NCBI RefSeq assembly: GCF_001542625.1
Contig: NZ_CP016279.1
Span: 3,844,001 to 3,908,000, forward strand
DNA length: 64,000 nucleotides
Origin: Streptomyces griseochromogenes
GTDB taxonomy: Bacteria; Actinomycetota; Actinomycetes; Streptomycetales; Streptomycetaceae
Reading direction: 5' to 3'
The stretch's first letter is position 1, and every line of letters begins with the position of its first letter. Under the pieces are notes generated by a model that had not been told where the DNA came from, ran no database searches, and worked only from the letters and a program-made list of their open reading frames with translations. Both the position numbers and the translations under genes were made by a program. Of the stretch, positions 11,076 through 23,798 are shown one piece after another.

Positions 11076-11897
11076 TGAGCGTCTGGCTGCCCAGCGCGCC
11101 CTGTACCCCGGGCGCCTGTGTGGAGCCGGCCGCGCCCGCCGCGGCCGTACCCCGTGCCGTGCTGCGGATCACCGCGGTCGCGGTCCTGGTACTGGCCGGG
11201 GTCGTGCTGGCGCCGCTCGGCGGGAGGATCCCCGCCGAGTGGGTCAGGCGATGGTGCCGGACGATCGTGCGGGTCATCGGGGTCCGGGTCCGCTTCACCG
11301 GCACCGCCACACCGGCCGGCGGACTGCTGCTGGTCGCCAACCACGTCTCATGGCTGGACATCCCGCTGCTGGCCGCCGTACGCCCCGCCCGGATGCTCGC
11401 CAAGACCGAGATCCGGCAGTGGCCCGTGGCGGGGGCGCTGGTCGCGCGCGGCGGGGCGCTGTTCATCGAGCGGGACCGGCTGCGCGCCCTGCCCGACACG
11501 GTCGCCCGGATCGCCGACGCCATGGCCGAGGGCGCGGCCGTGGTCGCCTTTCCCGAGGGCAGCACCTGGTGCGGGCGGGCGCACGGCCGTTTCCACCGGG
11601 CCGTCTTCCAGGCCGCGCTGGACGCCGGCGTACCGGTGCAGCCGGTCCGGCTGCGCTATCGGCAGGACGGCGGAGGGGCCGCGACCACCGCGGCCGCGTT
11701 CGTCGGCGAGGACACCCTGCTCGCCTCCCTGTGGCGGGTCGCCCGCGCGCGGAACCTGGTGGCCGAGGTGGAGGTACGACCGGTGATACCACCCGGTGCC
11801 CATCCCGACCGCCGTGCCCTCGCCGCCGCCGCCCAGCCGGTCCCCTCCGAGCCCGGCTGGACCCATGCCGTCCTGCTGGAGCCGCGGCCCGACCGCG

Positions 11898-11908
<11 letters not shown>
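11075..11908 (+). CDS. olsA: 1-acyl-sn-glycerol-3-phosphate acyltransferase family, OlsA-like
   Basis: 277 residues. An N-terminal membrane helix (VLRITAVAVLVLAGVVLAPLGG) precedes the PlsC domain with motif I NHVSWLDIP (HX4D) near residue 90, LAKTEI, LFIERD and motif III FPEGST. Translation starts inside the olsB stop codon. With OlsB upstream it probably O-acylates lyso-ornithine lipid to ornithine lipid; a general phosphatidate role is the alternative. Its last 11 bases overlap the 3' end of the convergent uvrA-like gene. Confidence 0.8.
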
Positions 11909-14228
<2,320 letters not shown>

Positions 14229-14297
14229 CGCGGGACACTCCGTACGGGCCTGCCGGGGCGGGGGCAAACCCCGCGATTCTAGCCCGCCGTGTCCCGG

Positions 14298-14492
14298 CTA
14301 CGGGTGCGGAGGGGTGTCCCGGTCGTCCGTGCCTCCAAGCTGTTCCCTCAGCTTGTCCTGGGCGGTGTCGACCTGAGAGCTGTACTTGCCCTGGGTCTTC
14401 TCGTCCACGAAGTCGCCTGCCTTGTCGATGCCCTGGCCGGCCTGCTCTTCGTGGCCCTTGAGCAGCTGCTTCAGCTTGTCCATCACGGACAT
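14298..14492 (-). CDS. Small antitoxin-like protein (MT0933/Rv0909 family)
   Basis: 64 residues, starting at ATG 14492 behind a perfect GAGGAGGG. The highly charged sequence ([37 protein letters not shown] with Q/D-rich tail) matches the MT0933-type antitoxin family, which is widespread in actinobacteria. No cognate toxin lies next to it; the next gene upstream is a divergent Clp ATPase. Many Streptomyces members are solitary, so a general stress role is as likely as antitoxin function. Confidence 0.75.
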   Translation of the reverse strand: MSVMDKLKQLLKGHEEQAGQGIDKAGDFVDEKTQGKYSSQVDTAQDKLREQLGGTDDRDTPPHP

Positions 14493-14648
14493 GGCGGCCC
14501 TCCTCGTCGCTTGAGGCCTGCCTTCCCAGCGTCTCCGGTCGGAGCCGGTATCGCATCTCGGCGCTGCCCCCGTGCGTATTTGTACCATTTATGCGAATTT
14601 GGGGGCTGATGTCTGCCGATGAAGACGCTGAAGAAAGGCCCGCACCCC

Positions 14649-17123
<2,475 letters not shown>

Positions 17124-17128
17124 GCCGC

Positions 17129-18133
17129 TCAGCCGCGGGGCGCGAACAGCGAGGCGAGGCGCCGGTGGGAGTCCAGCAGCGCCGCACGATCGTACGTGCT
17201 GGTGGTGACGAGGACTTCGTCGGCGCCCGACTCCTTGAGGACCGTCTCCAGCTCATGGGCGACCTGGTCCTCGGTGCCGGCGATGTGCCCCGCGAGGCCG
17301 GACTCGTAGAACTCCCGCTCCTTCGCGGTCATCGTCCTGGCCCCGGTCTCCTCGGCCGGGGCCAGGGGCGGGAAGGTGCCATGGGTCCGTGAGTACGCCA
17401 TGGCCCAGGCCTCCGGGACGAGCAGCCGCCGGGCGGCCTCCTCGGTCCCGGCGACCGCGATGGTGCCGGAGATCACGACGTACGGCTCGGACGCCCAGGG
17501 GGAGGGGCGGAACAGGGAGCGGTACTCGTCGATGCCGCGCAGCATCTTCTCCCGGCCCCGCAGGTCCCCGATGACCATCGGCAGCCCCGCACGGGCCGCG
17601 ATCCGCGCGCCCTCGCCCATGGCCAGCACAAAGGGCGGTACCCGCAGGCCCTCCGCCGGGCGGGCGTGCACCCCGGTCGGCGAGGTGCCGGCGAACCAGC
17701 CGAGCAGCTCGCCGAGCCGCGCCGCGAAGTCCTCGGCGTCGTCCTTGTCCCGCCCGAGGGCCTTGCGCACTCCGTTGGTGAAGCCCACCGAACGGCCGAG
17801 CCCCATGTCGATCCGGCCCGGGAAGAGCGACTCCAGCACGCCGAACTGCTCGGCGACGACGAGGGGTTGGTGATTGGGCAGCATGACCCCGCCGGTGCCG
17901 ACCCGGATCGTGCGGGTCGCGCCGGCCACGGCGGCGGCGAGCACGGTCGGGGCGGACCCGGCGACCCCGGGCACGCCATGGTGCTCGGACACCCAGAAAC
18001 GGTGGTAGCCGAGCGCCTCCGCTTCCCGCGCCAGCGCGACGGTGTCCCGCAGCGGCTCGGTGTGCGGGCGGCCCTCGCGGGTGCGGGAGCGGTCGAGGAC
18101 GGAGAACCTGGTTCGGGCGATCACTGCACTCAC
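17129..18133 (-). CDS. LLM-class flavin-dependent oxidoreductase
   Basis: 334 residues from GTG 18133. It has the luciferase-like TIM-barrel motifs: YHRFWVSEHHGVPGVAGSAP near the N-terminus, RIRVGTGGVMLPNH in register, and LFPGRIDMGLGRSVG. The EHH motif and the single-domain size place it in the flavin-dependent, one-component LLM group related to alkanal monooxygenase alpha chains. The substrate is unknown. No clear Shine-Dalgarno precedes the GTG; a GTG nine bases further in is equally possible. Confidence 0.82.
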   Translation of the reverse strand: MSAVIARTRFSVLDRSRTREGRPHTEPLRDTVALAREAEALGYHRFWVSEHHGVPGVAGSAPTVLAAAVAGATRTIRVGTGGVMLPNHQPLVVAEQFGVLESLFPGRIDMGLGRSVGFTNGVRKALGRDKDDAEDFAARLGELLGWFAGTSPTGVHARPAEGLRVPPFVLAMGEGARIAARAGLPMVIGDLRGREKMLRGIDEYRSLFRPSPWASEPYVVISGTIAVAGTEEAARRLLVPEAWAMAYSRTHGTFPPLAPAEETGARTMTAKEREFYESGLAGHIAGTEDQVAHELETVLKESGADEVLVTTSTYDRAALLDSHRRLASLFAPRG

Positions 18134-18192
18134 GCAGGGTTCAACACCGTGGCCGTCCGGGCATTCCCGCCGTCGAACGCGTCGTCGCCGGT

Positions 18193-18363
18193 TCAGTCCC
18201 CGGGGCGCAGGAGCCCGCGCTCGTACGCCTTGACCAGATGCTGCGGTACCAGGTGCCGGACGCCCCCGACCGTCACGGGTACCAGCGCCGGGGTGTTCGC
18301 CTTCCACCGGGCGCGGCGGTGCCGTGTGTTGCTGCGGGACATCTTCCGCTTGGGAACGGCCAC
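18193..18363 (-). CDS. rpmF: Ribosomal protein L32, cysteine-free (zinc-independent) form
   Basis: 56 residues, [20 protein letters not shown] at the start, from GTG 18363 with AGGAGGAATCCC directly upstream. The sequence is a full L32 but has no cysteine at all, whereas zinc-binding L32 carries CxxC pairs. It is therefore a 'C-minus' paralogue, which in Streptomyces and mycobacteria replaces the zinc form when zinc is scarce, under Zur repression. A palindrome resembling a Zur box lies 45 bases upstream. Here it stands alone rather than in an operon with the other C-minus ribosomal proteins. Confidence 0.92.
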   Translation of the reverse strand: MAVPKRKMSRSNTRHRRARWKANTPALVPVTVGGVRHLVPQHLVKAYERGLLRPGD

Positions 18364-18407
18364 GGGATTCCTCCTCGGTACTGCGGACGGGTACCGAGGA
18401 GGCTATA

Positions 18408-18428
18408 TGAAAATGGATTCCATTAGCA
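18408..18428. promoter_or_regulatory. Possible Zur box between rpmF and HAD gene
   Basis: A perfect 13-bp palindrome AATGGATTCCATT (18412-18424) is embedded in a 21-bp imperfect dyad that begins TGAAAATGG and ends AGCA. The left half resembles the actinobacterial Zur consensus TGAAAATGATTTTCA. The position, upstream of a zinc-independent ribosomal protein gene, is what a Zur operator would need. It could also affect the divergent HAD gene. Confidence 0.55.
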
Positions 18429-18452
18429 ATTCGATGAGGCTAGGGTGGCTGG

Positions 18453-18944
18453 GTGACCGACAGCAGCGAGCGCCGCATCACCGTGTTCGACCTCGACAAC
18501 ACCCTCGCCGACACCGCGCACCGGCAGCACTTCCTGGAGCAGCGCCCGCGGAACTGGGCCGCGTTCTTCGCGGCCGCGCCCGAGGACCCGCCGCTCGCCG
18601 AGGGTGTGACACTCGCGCTGGAGCAGGCCCGGGAGTGCGAGATCGTGTATCTCACCGGGCGGCCCGAGCGGTGCCGCCGCTCCACGCTGGCCTGGCTCGC
18701 CGCCCACGGACTGCCCGAAGGGCGCGTCCATATGCGGGGCAATGCCGACCGCAGGCCCGCCCGGTTCACCAAACTGGAGGTCCTGCGCCGGCTCGCCCGG
18801 GACCGTGAGATCCGGTTCCTCGTCGACGACGACGAGTTGGTGTGCGACGACGCGGAGCGGGCCGGATTCACCGTCGTGCGGGCGCGCTGGGCGGCGAAGT
18901 CCGCCGTGCTTCAGGACGCCCAGGCGCGGGAGGGCCGGACCTGA
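18453..18944 (+). CDS. HAD-superfamily phosphatase
   Basis: 163 residues, GTG start at 18453. Motif I is VFDLDNTLAD (nucleophile Asp), motif II YLTGRPERC, motif III Lys in FTKLEVLRRL, and motif IV FLVDDDELV. The small size and C2-less cap suggest a polynucleotide-kinase-3'-phosphatase-like or acid-phosphatase-like HAD acting on a small or nucleic-acid phosphate; the substrate cannot be fixed from sequence. It is divergent from rpmF and shares the candidate Zur site. Confidence 0.8.
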   Translation: MTDSSERRITVFDLDNTLADTAHRQHFLEQRPRNWAAFFAAAPEDPPLAEGVTLALEQARECEIVYLTGRPERCRRSTLAWLAAHGLPEGRVHMRGNADRRPARFTKLEVLRRLARDREIRFLVDDDELVCDDAERAGFTVVRARWAAKSAVLQDAQAREGRT

Positions 18945-18957
18945 GGGCGTCGTTGGA

Positions 18958-19173
18958 TCACTCCCCGTCCTCGATGCGGAAGCCCACCTTCAGGCCCACC
19001 TGGTAGTGCTCGATGTGCCCGTTCTCGATCTGGCCGCGGACCTGGGTCACCTCGAACCAGTCCAGGTTGCGCAGAGTCTGGTCGGCGCGTGCGATGCCGT
19101 TGCGGATGGCCTGGTCGATGCCCTCGTGCGAGGTGCCGACGATCTCCGTGACCCGGTAGGTGTGGTTCGACAT
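18958..19173 (-). CDS. Dodecin flavin-storage protein
   Basis: 71 residues, the standard dodecin length. The conserved elements are YRVTEIVGTS, the helix GIDQAIRNGIARA, the flavin-stacking Trp39 (NLDWFEV) and the strand HYQVGLKVGFRIE with Gln58. Dodecins form hollow dodecamers that hold FMN or riboflavin and protect against photoreactive flavin. It converges on the HAD gene with a 13-base gap. Confidence 0.93.
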   Translation of the reverse strand: MSNHTYRVTEIVGTSHEGIDQAIRNGIARADQTLRNLDWFEVTQVRGQIENGHIEHYQVGLKVGFRIEDGE

Positions 19174-19308
19174 GCAGGTGCTCCTCTCCGCCGTGAGGCG
19201 AAAGCGGTGCGCCTCACGTCCGCCGTGACGGGTGTGTCACGCCGTACTCCACCGTGCCGTATCCCTGCCCGGCGCGCGAGGCGTCGCCTCTGTGTCCGGG
19301 GGGCGCTT

Positions 19309-19324
19309 GACCAATGGATTGGTC
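19309..19324. promoter_or_regulatory. Operator-like palindrome overlapping a candidate promoter of the solute-binding protein gene
   Basis: A perfect 16-bp inverted repeat (GACCAAT-GG-ATTGGTC) overlaps a possible -35 TTGACC (19307-19312) and lies just ahead of a possible -10 CAAAAT (19330-19335, 17-base spacer). A repressor bound here would block transcription of the downstream sugar-binding-type lipoprotein gene. Confidence 0.5.
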
Positions 19325-19428
19325 CATACCAAAATCCCGTTCACCCGCACGAACCCCGGTGTTCGTCCCCCCACGTCGGGCTCCCTTCCCTGTCCGCATC
19401 GCCCGGGCAAGACAGAACAGGACCCCTC

Positions 19429-20685
19429 GTGAGACGTCGTCTGCTCGTCCTCCTCTGTGTCACCGGCTCACTCGTCAGCGCCTGCGGGGTCCTTCCCGGC
19501 GAACACCAACGGCACACCGTCACCGTGTGGCTGATGAAGGACAGCGCCTCGAAGGACTTCCTGCGGCGCTTCACCGAGGACTTCGAGCACACCCACCAGG
19601 ACCTCCGTCTCGACATCCGCATCCAGGACTGGACCGGCGTCGTGGCGAAGGTCCGGCGGGCGCTCAGGGCCGACGCCAAGGGCGGCCCCGACGTCATCGA
19701 GGTGGGCAACACCCAGGTCGCGCAGTACGCCGACGACGGCCGGCTCGCCGACCTGACACTGGAGTCGATGCGCGACTGGGGCAAGGACGACTGGCTGCCC
19801 GGCCTCGCCGAACCCGGCAAGGACGGCAACAAGCAGTACGGGGTGCCCTGGTACGCGGCCAACCGGGTGGTGATCTACCGCAAGGACCTCTTCGCCCGGG
19901 CCGGCATCACCGCCCCGCCGAAGACCCGCGAGGCGTGGCTCGCGGACACCCGCAAGCTCGACTCCGGCGGCGACCAGGGGGTCTACCTCGCCGGACAGGA
20001 CTGGTACACCCTGTCCGGCTTCATCTGGGACGAGGGCGGCGAGCTGGCCGAGCGGAAGGACTACGAGTGGCGGGGCGCCCTGGACACACCGGCCGCGCTG
20101 CGCGGCATGGACTTCTACCGGCGGCTCCAGGCGCTCGGCGCGGGGCCCGTGGACGCCGACGAGGAACACCCGCCCCAGGCCGGGGTGTTCGCCGGCGGCA
20201 AGGTGGCACAGATCATCGCCGTTCCGGGGCTCGCCCGGTCGATCGTGCGGCAGAACCCCGGCCTCAAGGACAAGCTCGGCTTCTTCCCGGTGCCCGGCAG
20301 GACCGCCGCCCGGCCCGGCACGGTCTTCACCGGCGGCTCCGACCTCGTCGTCCCGCAGAACACCGACGACCAGTTCGCCGCGACGGCTGTCATCGGGGCG
20401 CTCACCGGGGCCAAGTGGGACACCGAACTCGCCCGCACCATGAACTACGTGCCCAACAAGACCACCCTGGCGGGCGCGGTGGCGGGGGAGGAGGGGGTCG
20501 CCGCGATGGCGGCGGGCGCCGCACACGGACGGGCGACCCCCCGCAGCCCCCAGTGGGCGGCGGTCGAGGCCGACAACCCGATCAAGGGGTACATGACCGA
20601 GGTGCTTCGCGGGGCCGACCCGGCGAGGGAGGCCCGCCGGGCCTCCCGAAGGATCACCGAAGCCCTCGCCACCGACCTGGGCTGA
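19429..20685 (+). CDS. ABC-transporter extracellular solute-binding lipoprotein (family 1), orphan
   Basis: 418 residues from GTG 19429. A lipoprotein signal peptide ends at Cys19 (GSLVSACG). The mature part is a carbohydrate-type solute-binding protein: VTVWLMKDSASKDFLRRFTEDFE, DVIEVGNTQVAQYADDGRLADL, GVPWYAANRVVIYRKDLFARAG and FTGGSDLVVP. These point to a sugar or oligosaccharide ligand. No permease or ATPase gene adjoins it, so it must use components encoded elsewhere. The upstream palindrome suggests substrate-responsive repression. It converges on egtD with a one-base gap. Confidence 0.85.
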   Translation: MRRRLLVLLCVTGSLVSACGVLPGEHQRHTVTVWLMKDSASKDFLRRFTEDFEHTHQDLRLDIRIQDWTGVVAKVRRALRADAKGGPDVIEVGNTQVAQYADDGRLADLTLESMRDWGKDDWLPGLAEPGKDGNKQYGVPWYAANRVVIYRKDLFARAGITAPPKTREAWLADTRKLDSGGDQGVYLAGQDWYTLSGFIWDEGGELAERKDYEWRGALDTPAALRGMDFYRRLQALGAGPVDADEEHPPQAGVFAGGKVAQIIAVPGLARSIVRQNPGLKDKLGFFPVPGRTAARPGTVFTGGSDLVVPQNTDDQFAATAVIGALTGAKWDTELARTMNYVPNKTTLAGAVAGEEGVAAMAAGAAHGRATPRSPQWAAVEADNPIKGYMTEVLRGADPAREARRASRRITEALATDLG

Positions 20686-20686
20686 G

Positions 20687-21649
20687 CTACGACACCACGC
20701 TGAGCGACAGCGCGAAGCGACCTTCGGCGTCCGTCCACCAGTGGGTCAACTCAAGACCGGCGGCGCCCAGTTCCGCACTGACGCCGTCCCTGCGGAACTT
20801 CGCCGACACCTCCGTGCGCAGCTCCTCGCCCGCCGCGAAGTCCACGGCGAGGCCGAGCGCCGGGACCTTGACCGTCTGCGCGGTGCGGGAGCGCAGCCGC
20901 ATCTCGATCCACTCCCGCTCCGCGTCCCACAGCGCCACATGATCGAAGGCGTCGGGGTCGAAGTCGGCGCCCAGCTCCCGGTCGACGACGGCCAGCACGT
21001 TCTTGTTGAACGCGGCCGTCACCCCGGCCGCGTCGTCGTACGCCCGGACCAGTACCCGCTCGTCCTTGACCAGGTCCGTGCCGAGCAGCAGCCCGTCGCC
21101 CGGCGCGAGCAGGGAACGCACGGACGCCAGGAACTTCTCCCGCTCGGCGGGCAGCAGGTTGCCGATGGTGCCGCCGAGGAACGCCAGCAGCCGGGGCCCG
21201 GGAGTTTCGGGCAGGCTCAGTGGGGCCGTGAAGTCCGCGATGAGCGCGTGGACTTCGAGGTCCGGCCGCTCCTCGACGAGCGCTCGGCCGGCCTGGGTGA
21301 GCGCACTCTCGCTGACGTCGACCGGAACGTACGCCTCCAGGGAGGTGAGCGCGTCGAGCAGGTGGCGGGTCTTCTCCGAGGAGCCGGAGCCCAGTTCGAC
21401 CAGGGTGCGGGCACGGCTCGCGGCGGCGATCTCACCGGAACGGGTGGTGAGGATCTCGCGCTCGGCTCGCGTGGGGTAGTACTCGGGCAGCTCGGTGATC
21501 TGCTCGAACAGCTCGCTGCCCCGCGCGTCGTAGAACCACTTGGGCGGCAGCGACTTGGGATTGACGGTGAGGCCGGCGAGGACATCGGCGCGCAGCGCGG
21601 CGTCCGTGGCGTCCTCGGGGAGGGTGCGGGTGACACGCAGGGGACTCAC
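20687..21649 (-). CDS. egtD: L-histidine N-alpha-methyltransferase (ergothioneine biosynthesis)
   Basis: 320 residues from GTG 21649, overlapping the egtC stop. It has the EgtD signatures: PPKWFYDARGSELFEQITELPEYYPTR, the SAM motif LVELGSGSSEKTRHLLDAL, LLAFLGGTIGNL, and the C-terminal W--IEMRLRS and LTHWWTD blocks. It trimethylates histidine to hercynine, the first step of ergothioneine formation. It is the last gene of egtABCD here. Confidence 0.95.
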   Translation of the reverse strand: MSPLRVTRTLPEDATDAALRADVLAGLTVNPKSLPPKWFYDARGSELFEQITELPEYYPTRAEREILTTRSGEIAAASRARTLVELGSGSSEKTRHLLDALTSLEAYVPVDVSESALTQAGRALVEERPDLEVHALIADFTAPLSLPETPGPRLLAFLGGTIGNLLPAEREKFLASVRSLLAPGDGLLLGTDLVKDERVLVRAYDDAAGVTAAFNKNVLAVVDRELGADFDPDAFDHVALWDAEREWIEMRLRSRTAQTVKVPALGLAVDFAAGEELRTEVSAKFRRDGVSAELGAAGLELTHWWTDAEGRFALSLSVVS

Positions 21650-22461
21650 GTACAGGGCTCCTTCGGTGATGGGGATGTCCCCGCTCGAGCGGAGTCGAGA
21701 GTGGGGGAGGACGCCGGATCCTCCAGCGGGGCGAGCAGCACGCCGGTGCGGCTCGCCGTGAGAACGGTGCGGTCGGGGATCTCCTGCCAGAGCGGGTCGT
21801 CGTCGTACGGTTCGGAGGCGACGACCGTGCCGGAGTCGGGCTCCGTGCGGTACCAGAGGCTGTCGCCCCAGGTGGTGGCGGTGATGCTGGTGCCGTCGGT
21901 GAGCAGCAGGTTCAGCCGGGAGGCGGGGGCCGCCTCGGCCAGCCGGCGAACGGTTTCCCCCAGGGCGTCGGCGGGTTCGTCACCGCAGCGCAGCCGGTGC
22001 TGGACCAGGGCCCACACGAACGCCGAGTCGGTGCGCGCCTGGAGCGAGAGCAGATCGACCGGGGGCAGCGAGGGCACCAGGGGTGCCGCCGCGTCCGGCC
22101 AGCCCGCGATCGCGCCGTTGTGACTGAACAGCCACCGTCCGGCGGCGAAGGGTGCCGCCGCGGCCTCGCCGTCCGCACCCGGGAGGGTCGCGTCACGCAC
22201 GGCGGCGAGCAGCGCACCGCTGCGCACCACCCGGGCCAGATCGGCGAAGGACAGGTCCCCCCAGATCGGCCCGGCCCGCCGGTAGCGGGCCGGGACCGGA
22301 TCGTCCTGGGCGTACCAGCCCACGCCGAATCCGTCGGCGTTGACCGTCCCGTACCGCTGCCGCTCCGGTGCCCACGACTGCCGGTACAGACTGTGCGGGG
22401 GCTCCACGAGGAGCCGCCCGAGCGGCTCCTCGGGTCCCAGATAGGCCAGATGGCGGCACAT
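21646..22461 (-). CDS. egtC: Ergothioneine biosynthesis class II glutamine amidohydrolase
   Basis: 271 residues. It begins MCRHLAYLGP, so Cys2 becomes the N-terminal nucleophile after Met removal. RYGTVNADGFGVGWY, LFSHNGAI and ARTDSAFVW are typical of the class II amidotransferase fold. It removes the gamma-glutamyl group from gamma-glutamyl-hercynyl-cysteine sulfoxide. It overlaps egtB by one base. The last 25 or so residues (SPTLDSARAGTSP) are encoded by a dispersed Streptomyces repeat and are unlikely to be part of the fold. Confidence 0.95.
   Translation of the reverse strand: MCRHLAYLGPEEPLGRLLVEPPHSLYRQSWAPERQRYGTVNADGFGVGWYAQDDPVPARYRRAGPIWGDLSFADLARVVRSGALLAAVRDATLPGADGEAAAAPFAAGRWLFSHNGAIAGWPDAAAPLVPSLPPVDLLSLQARTDSAFVWALVQHRLRCGDEPADALGETVRRLAEAAPASRLNLLLTDGTSITATTWGDSLWYRTEPDSGTVVASEPYDDDPLWQEIPDRTVLTASRTGVLLAPLEDPASSPTLDSARAGTSPSPKEPCT
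21671..21710. repeat. Streptomyces palindromic repeat inside the 3' end of egtC
   Basis: The element GTCCCCGCTCGAGCGGAGTC continues as GAGAGTGGGGGAGG. It shares the core TCGAGCG-AG-CGAG and the G-run end with the element at 23827-23865, so the two are copies of one family. It sits 22 bases before the egtD start and is translated as the C-terminal tail of EgtC. Confidence 0.7.
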
Positions 22462-23798
22462 CAGAGGGCCTCCGAGCGGGCGGTGCGGAAACCGGAGAAG
22501 ATCTGCCGGCGGATCGGGTAGTCCCAGTTGCGGAACGTGCCCCGGCAGGCCACCGGGTCCACGGCGAACGAACCGCCGCGCAGCACCTTGTGCTCGGAGC
22601 CGAAGAACACCTGCGAGTACTCCTTGTACGGGAACGCCCTGAACCCCGGGTACGGCAGGAAGTCGCTCGCCGTCCACTCCCACACGTCGCCGATCAACTG
22701 CCGTACACCGAGCGGGGATTCACCCTTCGGGTAACTGCCGGCGGGGGCGGGGCGCAGATGCCGCTGGCCCAGGTTGGCGTGCTCCGGCGCCGGATCGGCG
22801 TCGCCCCAGGGGTAGCGGTTCGAGCGTCCGGTGGCCGGGTCGTGGCGGGCGGCCTTCTCCCACTCCGCCTCGGTGGGCAGCCGGCGCCCGGCCCAGCGGG
22901 CGTAGGCGTCCGCCTCGTACCAGCACACGTGCATCACCGGCTCGTCGGGCGGTACGGCCTCGGTGATGCCGAACCGGCGCCGGAGCCACTGCCCGCCGTC
23001 CCGGCGCCAGAACAGCGGGGCGGTCAGGGAGTGCTGCCGGATGTGCGCCCAGCCCTCGGGCGTCCACCAGCGCTCGGTGTCGTAGCCGCCGTCCTCGATG
23101 AACGCCGTGTAGGCCGCGTTGGTCACCGGCGTCGTGTCGATCCAGAACGGTGCCACGTCCACCGGGTGCGCCGGACGCTCGTTGTCCAGCGCCCAGGGCT
23201 CGGTGGAGGTGCCCATGGTGAACGGGCCGCCGGGGACGAGGACTTCGGCCGGGCCCGCGAACAGCTCGGCCGGTTCCGGGTCGGGTGCGGTCAGGGCCTG
23301 CGGGCCCTTGCGCAGCTGATGGGTGATCAGCATCGTCTCGTCGTGCTGCTGTTCGTGCTGGGCGATCATCCCGAAGGCGAAGCCGGCCTCGGTCAGCCGG
23401 CTGCCGTGGAAGTCCGCGGCCGCCAGCAGGTCCAGGGCCCGGCCGCGCACCTCGGCCGCGTACGCGCGGGCCTCGGCGGGCGCCAGCAGCGGCAGCGAGG
23501 GGCGCTCCGAGCGCGGATGCTCGAAGGCGTCGTACAGGCCGTCGATCTCGGGCCGCATGGCCTCCCGGCCGCCGACCGCCCGCAGCAGCCACAGCTCCTC
23601 CTGGTTGCCGATGTGCGCGAGGTCCCACACCAGCGGGGACATCAGCGGGGAGTGCTGGGCGGTGAGGTCGGGGTCCTCCACGCAGCTGGTCAGCAGCGTG
23701 GTGCGGGCGCGGGCGGTGGTGAGCGAGGCGAGCGCGCGCTCGCGCAGCCCCTCGCCGTCCGCCTCGGTGGGCGTGGCCTCGGTCTCAGGGGCGGTCAT
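22461..23798 (-). CDS. egtB: Ergothioneine biosynthesis sulfoxide synthase
   Basis: 445 residues from ATG 23798. The N-terminal DinB-like half has the iron-ligand motif HEQQHDE (HxxxHxE) and an upstream His in WDLAHIGNQEE. The C-terminal half is an FGE-sulfatase-like domain (GGPFTMGTS, PVTNAAY, RLPTEAEWEKAAR, DVWEWTASDF, VLRGGSF). EgtB is a non-heme iron enzyme that joins gamma-glutamylcysteine to hercynine with O2. It overlaps both neighbours (ATGA with egtA, TGATG with egtC), so the operon is translationally coupled throughout. Confidence 0.96.
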   Translation of the reverse strand: MTAPETEATPTEADGEGLRERALASLTTARARTTLLTSCVEDPDLTAQHSPLMSPLVWDLAHIGNQEELWLLRAVGGREAMRPEIDGLYDAFEHPRSERPSLPLLAPAEARAYAAEVRGRALDLLAAADFHGSRLTEAGFAFGMIAQHEQQHDETMLITHQLRKGPQALTAPDPEPAELFAGPAEVLVPGGPFTMGTSTEPWALDNERPAHPVDVAPFWIDTTPVTNAAYTAFIEDGGYDTERWWTPEGWAHIRQHSLTAPLFWRRDGGQWLRRRFGITEAVPPDEPVMHVCWYEADAYARWAGRRLPTEAEWEKAARHDPATGRSNRYPWGDADPAPEHANLGQRHLRPAPAGSYPKGESPLGVRQLIGDVWEWTASDFLPYPGFRAFPYKEYSQVFFGSEHKVLRGGSFAVDPVACRGTFRNWDYPIRRQIFSGFRTARSEAL

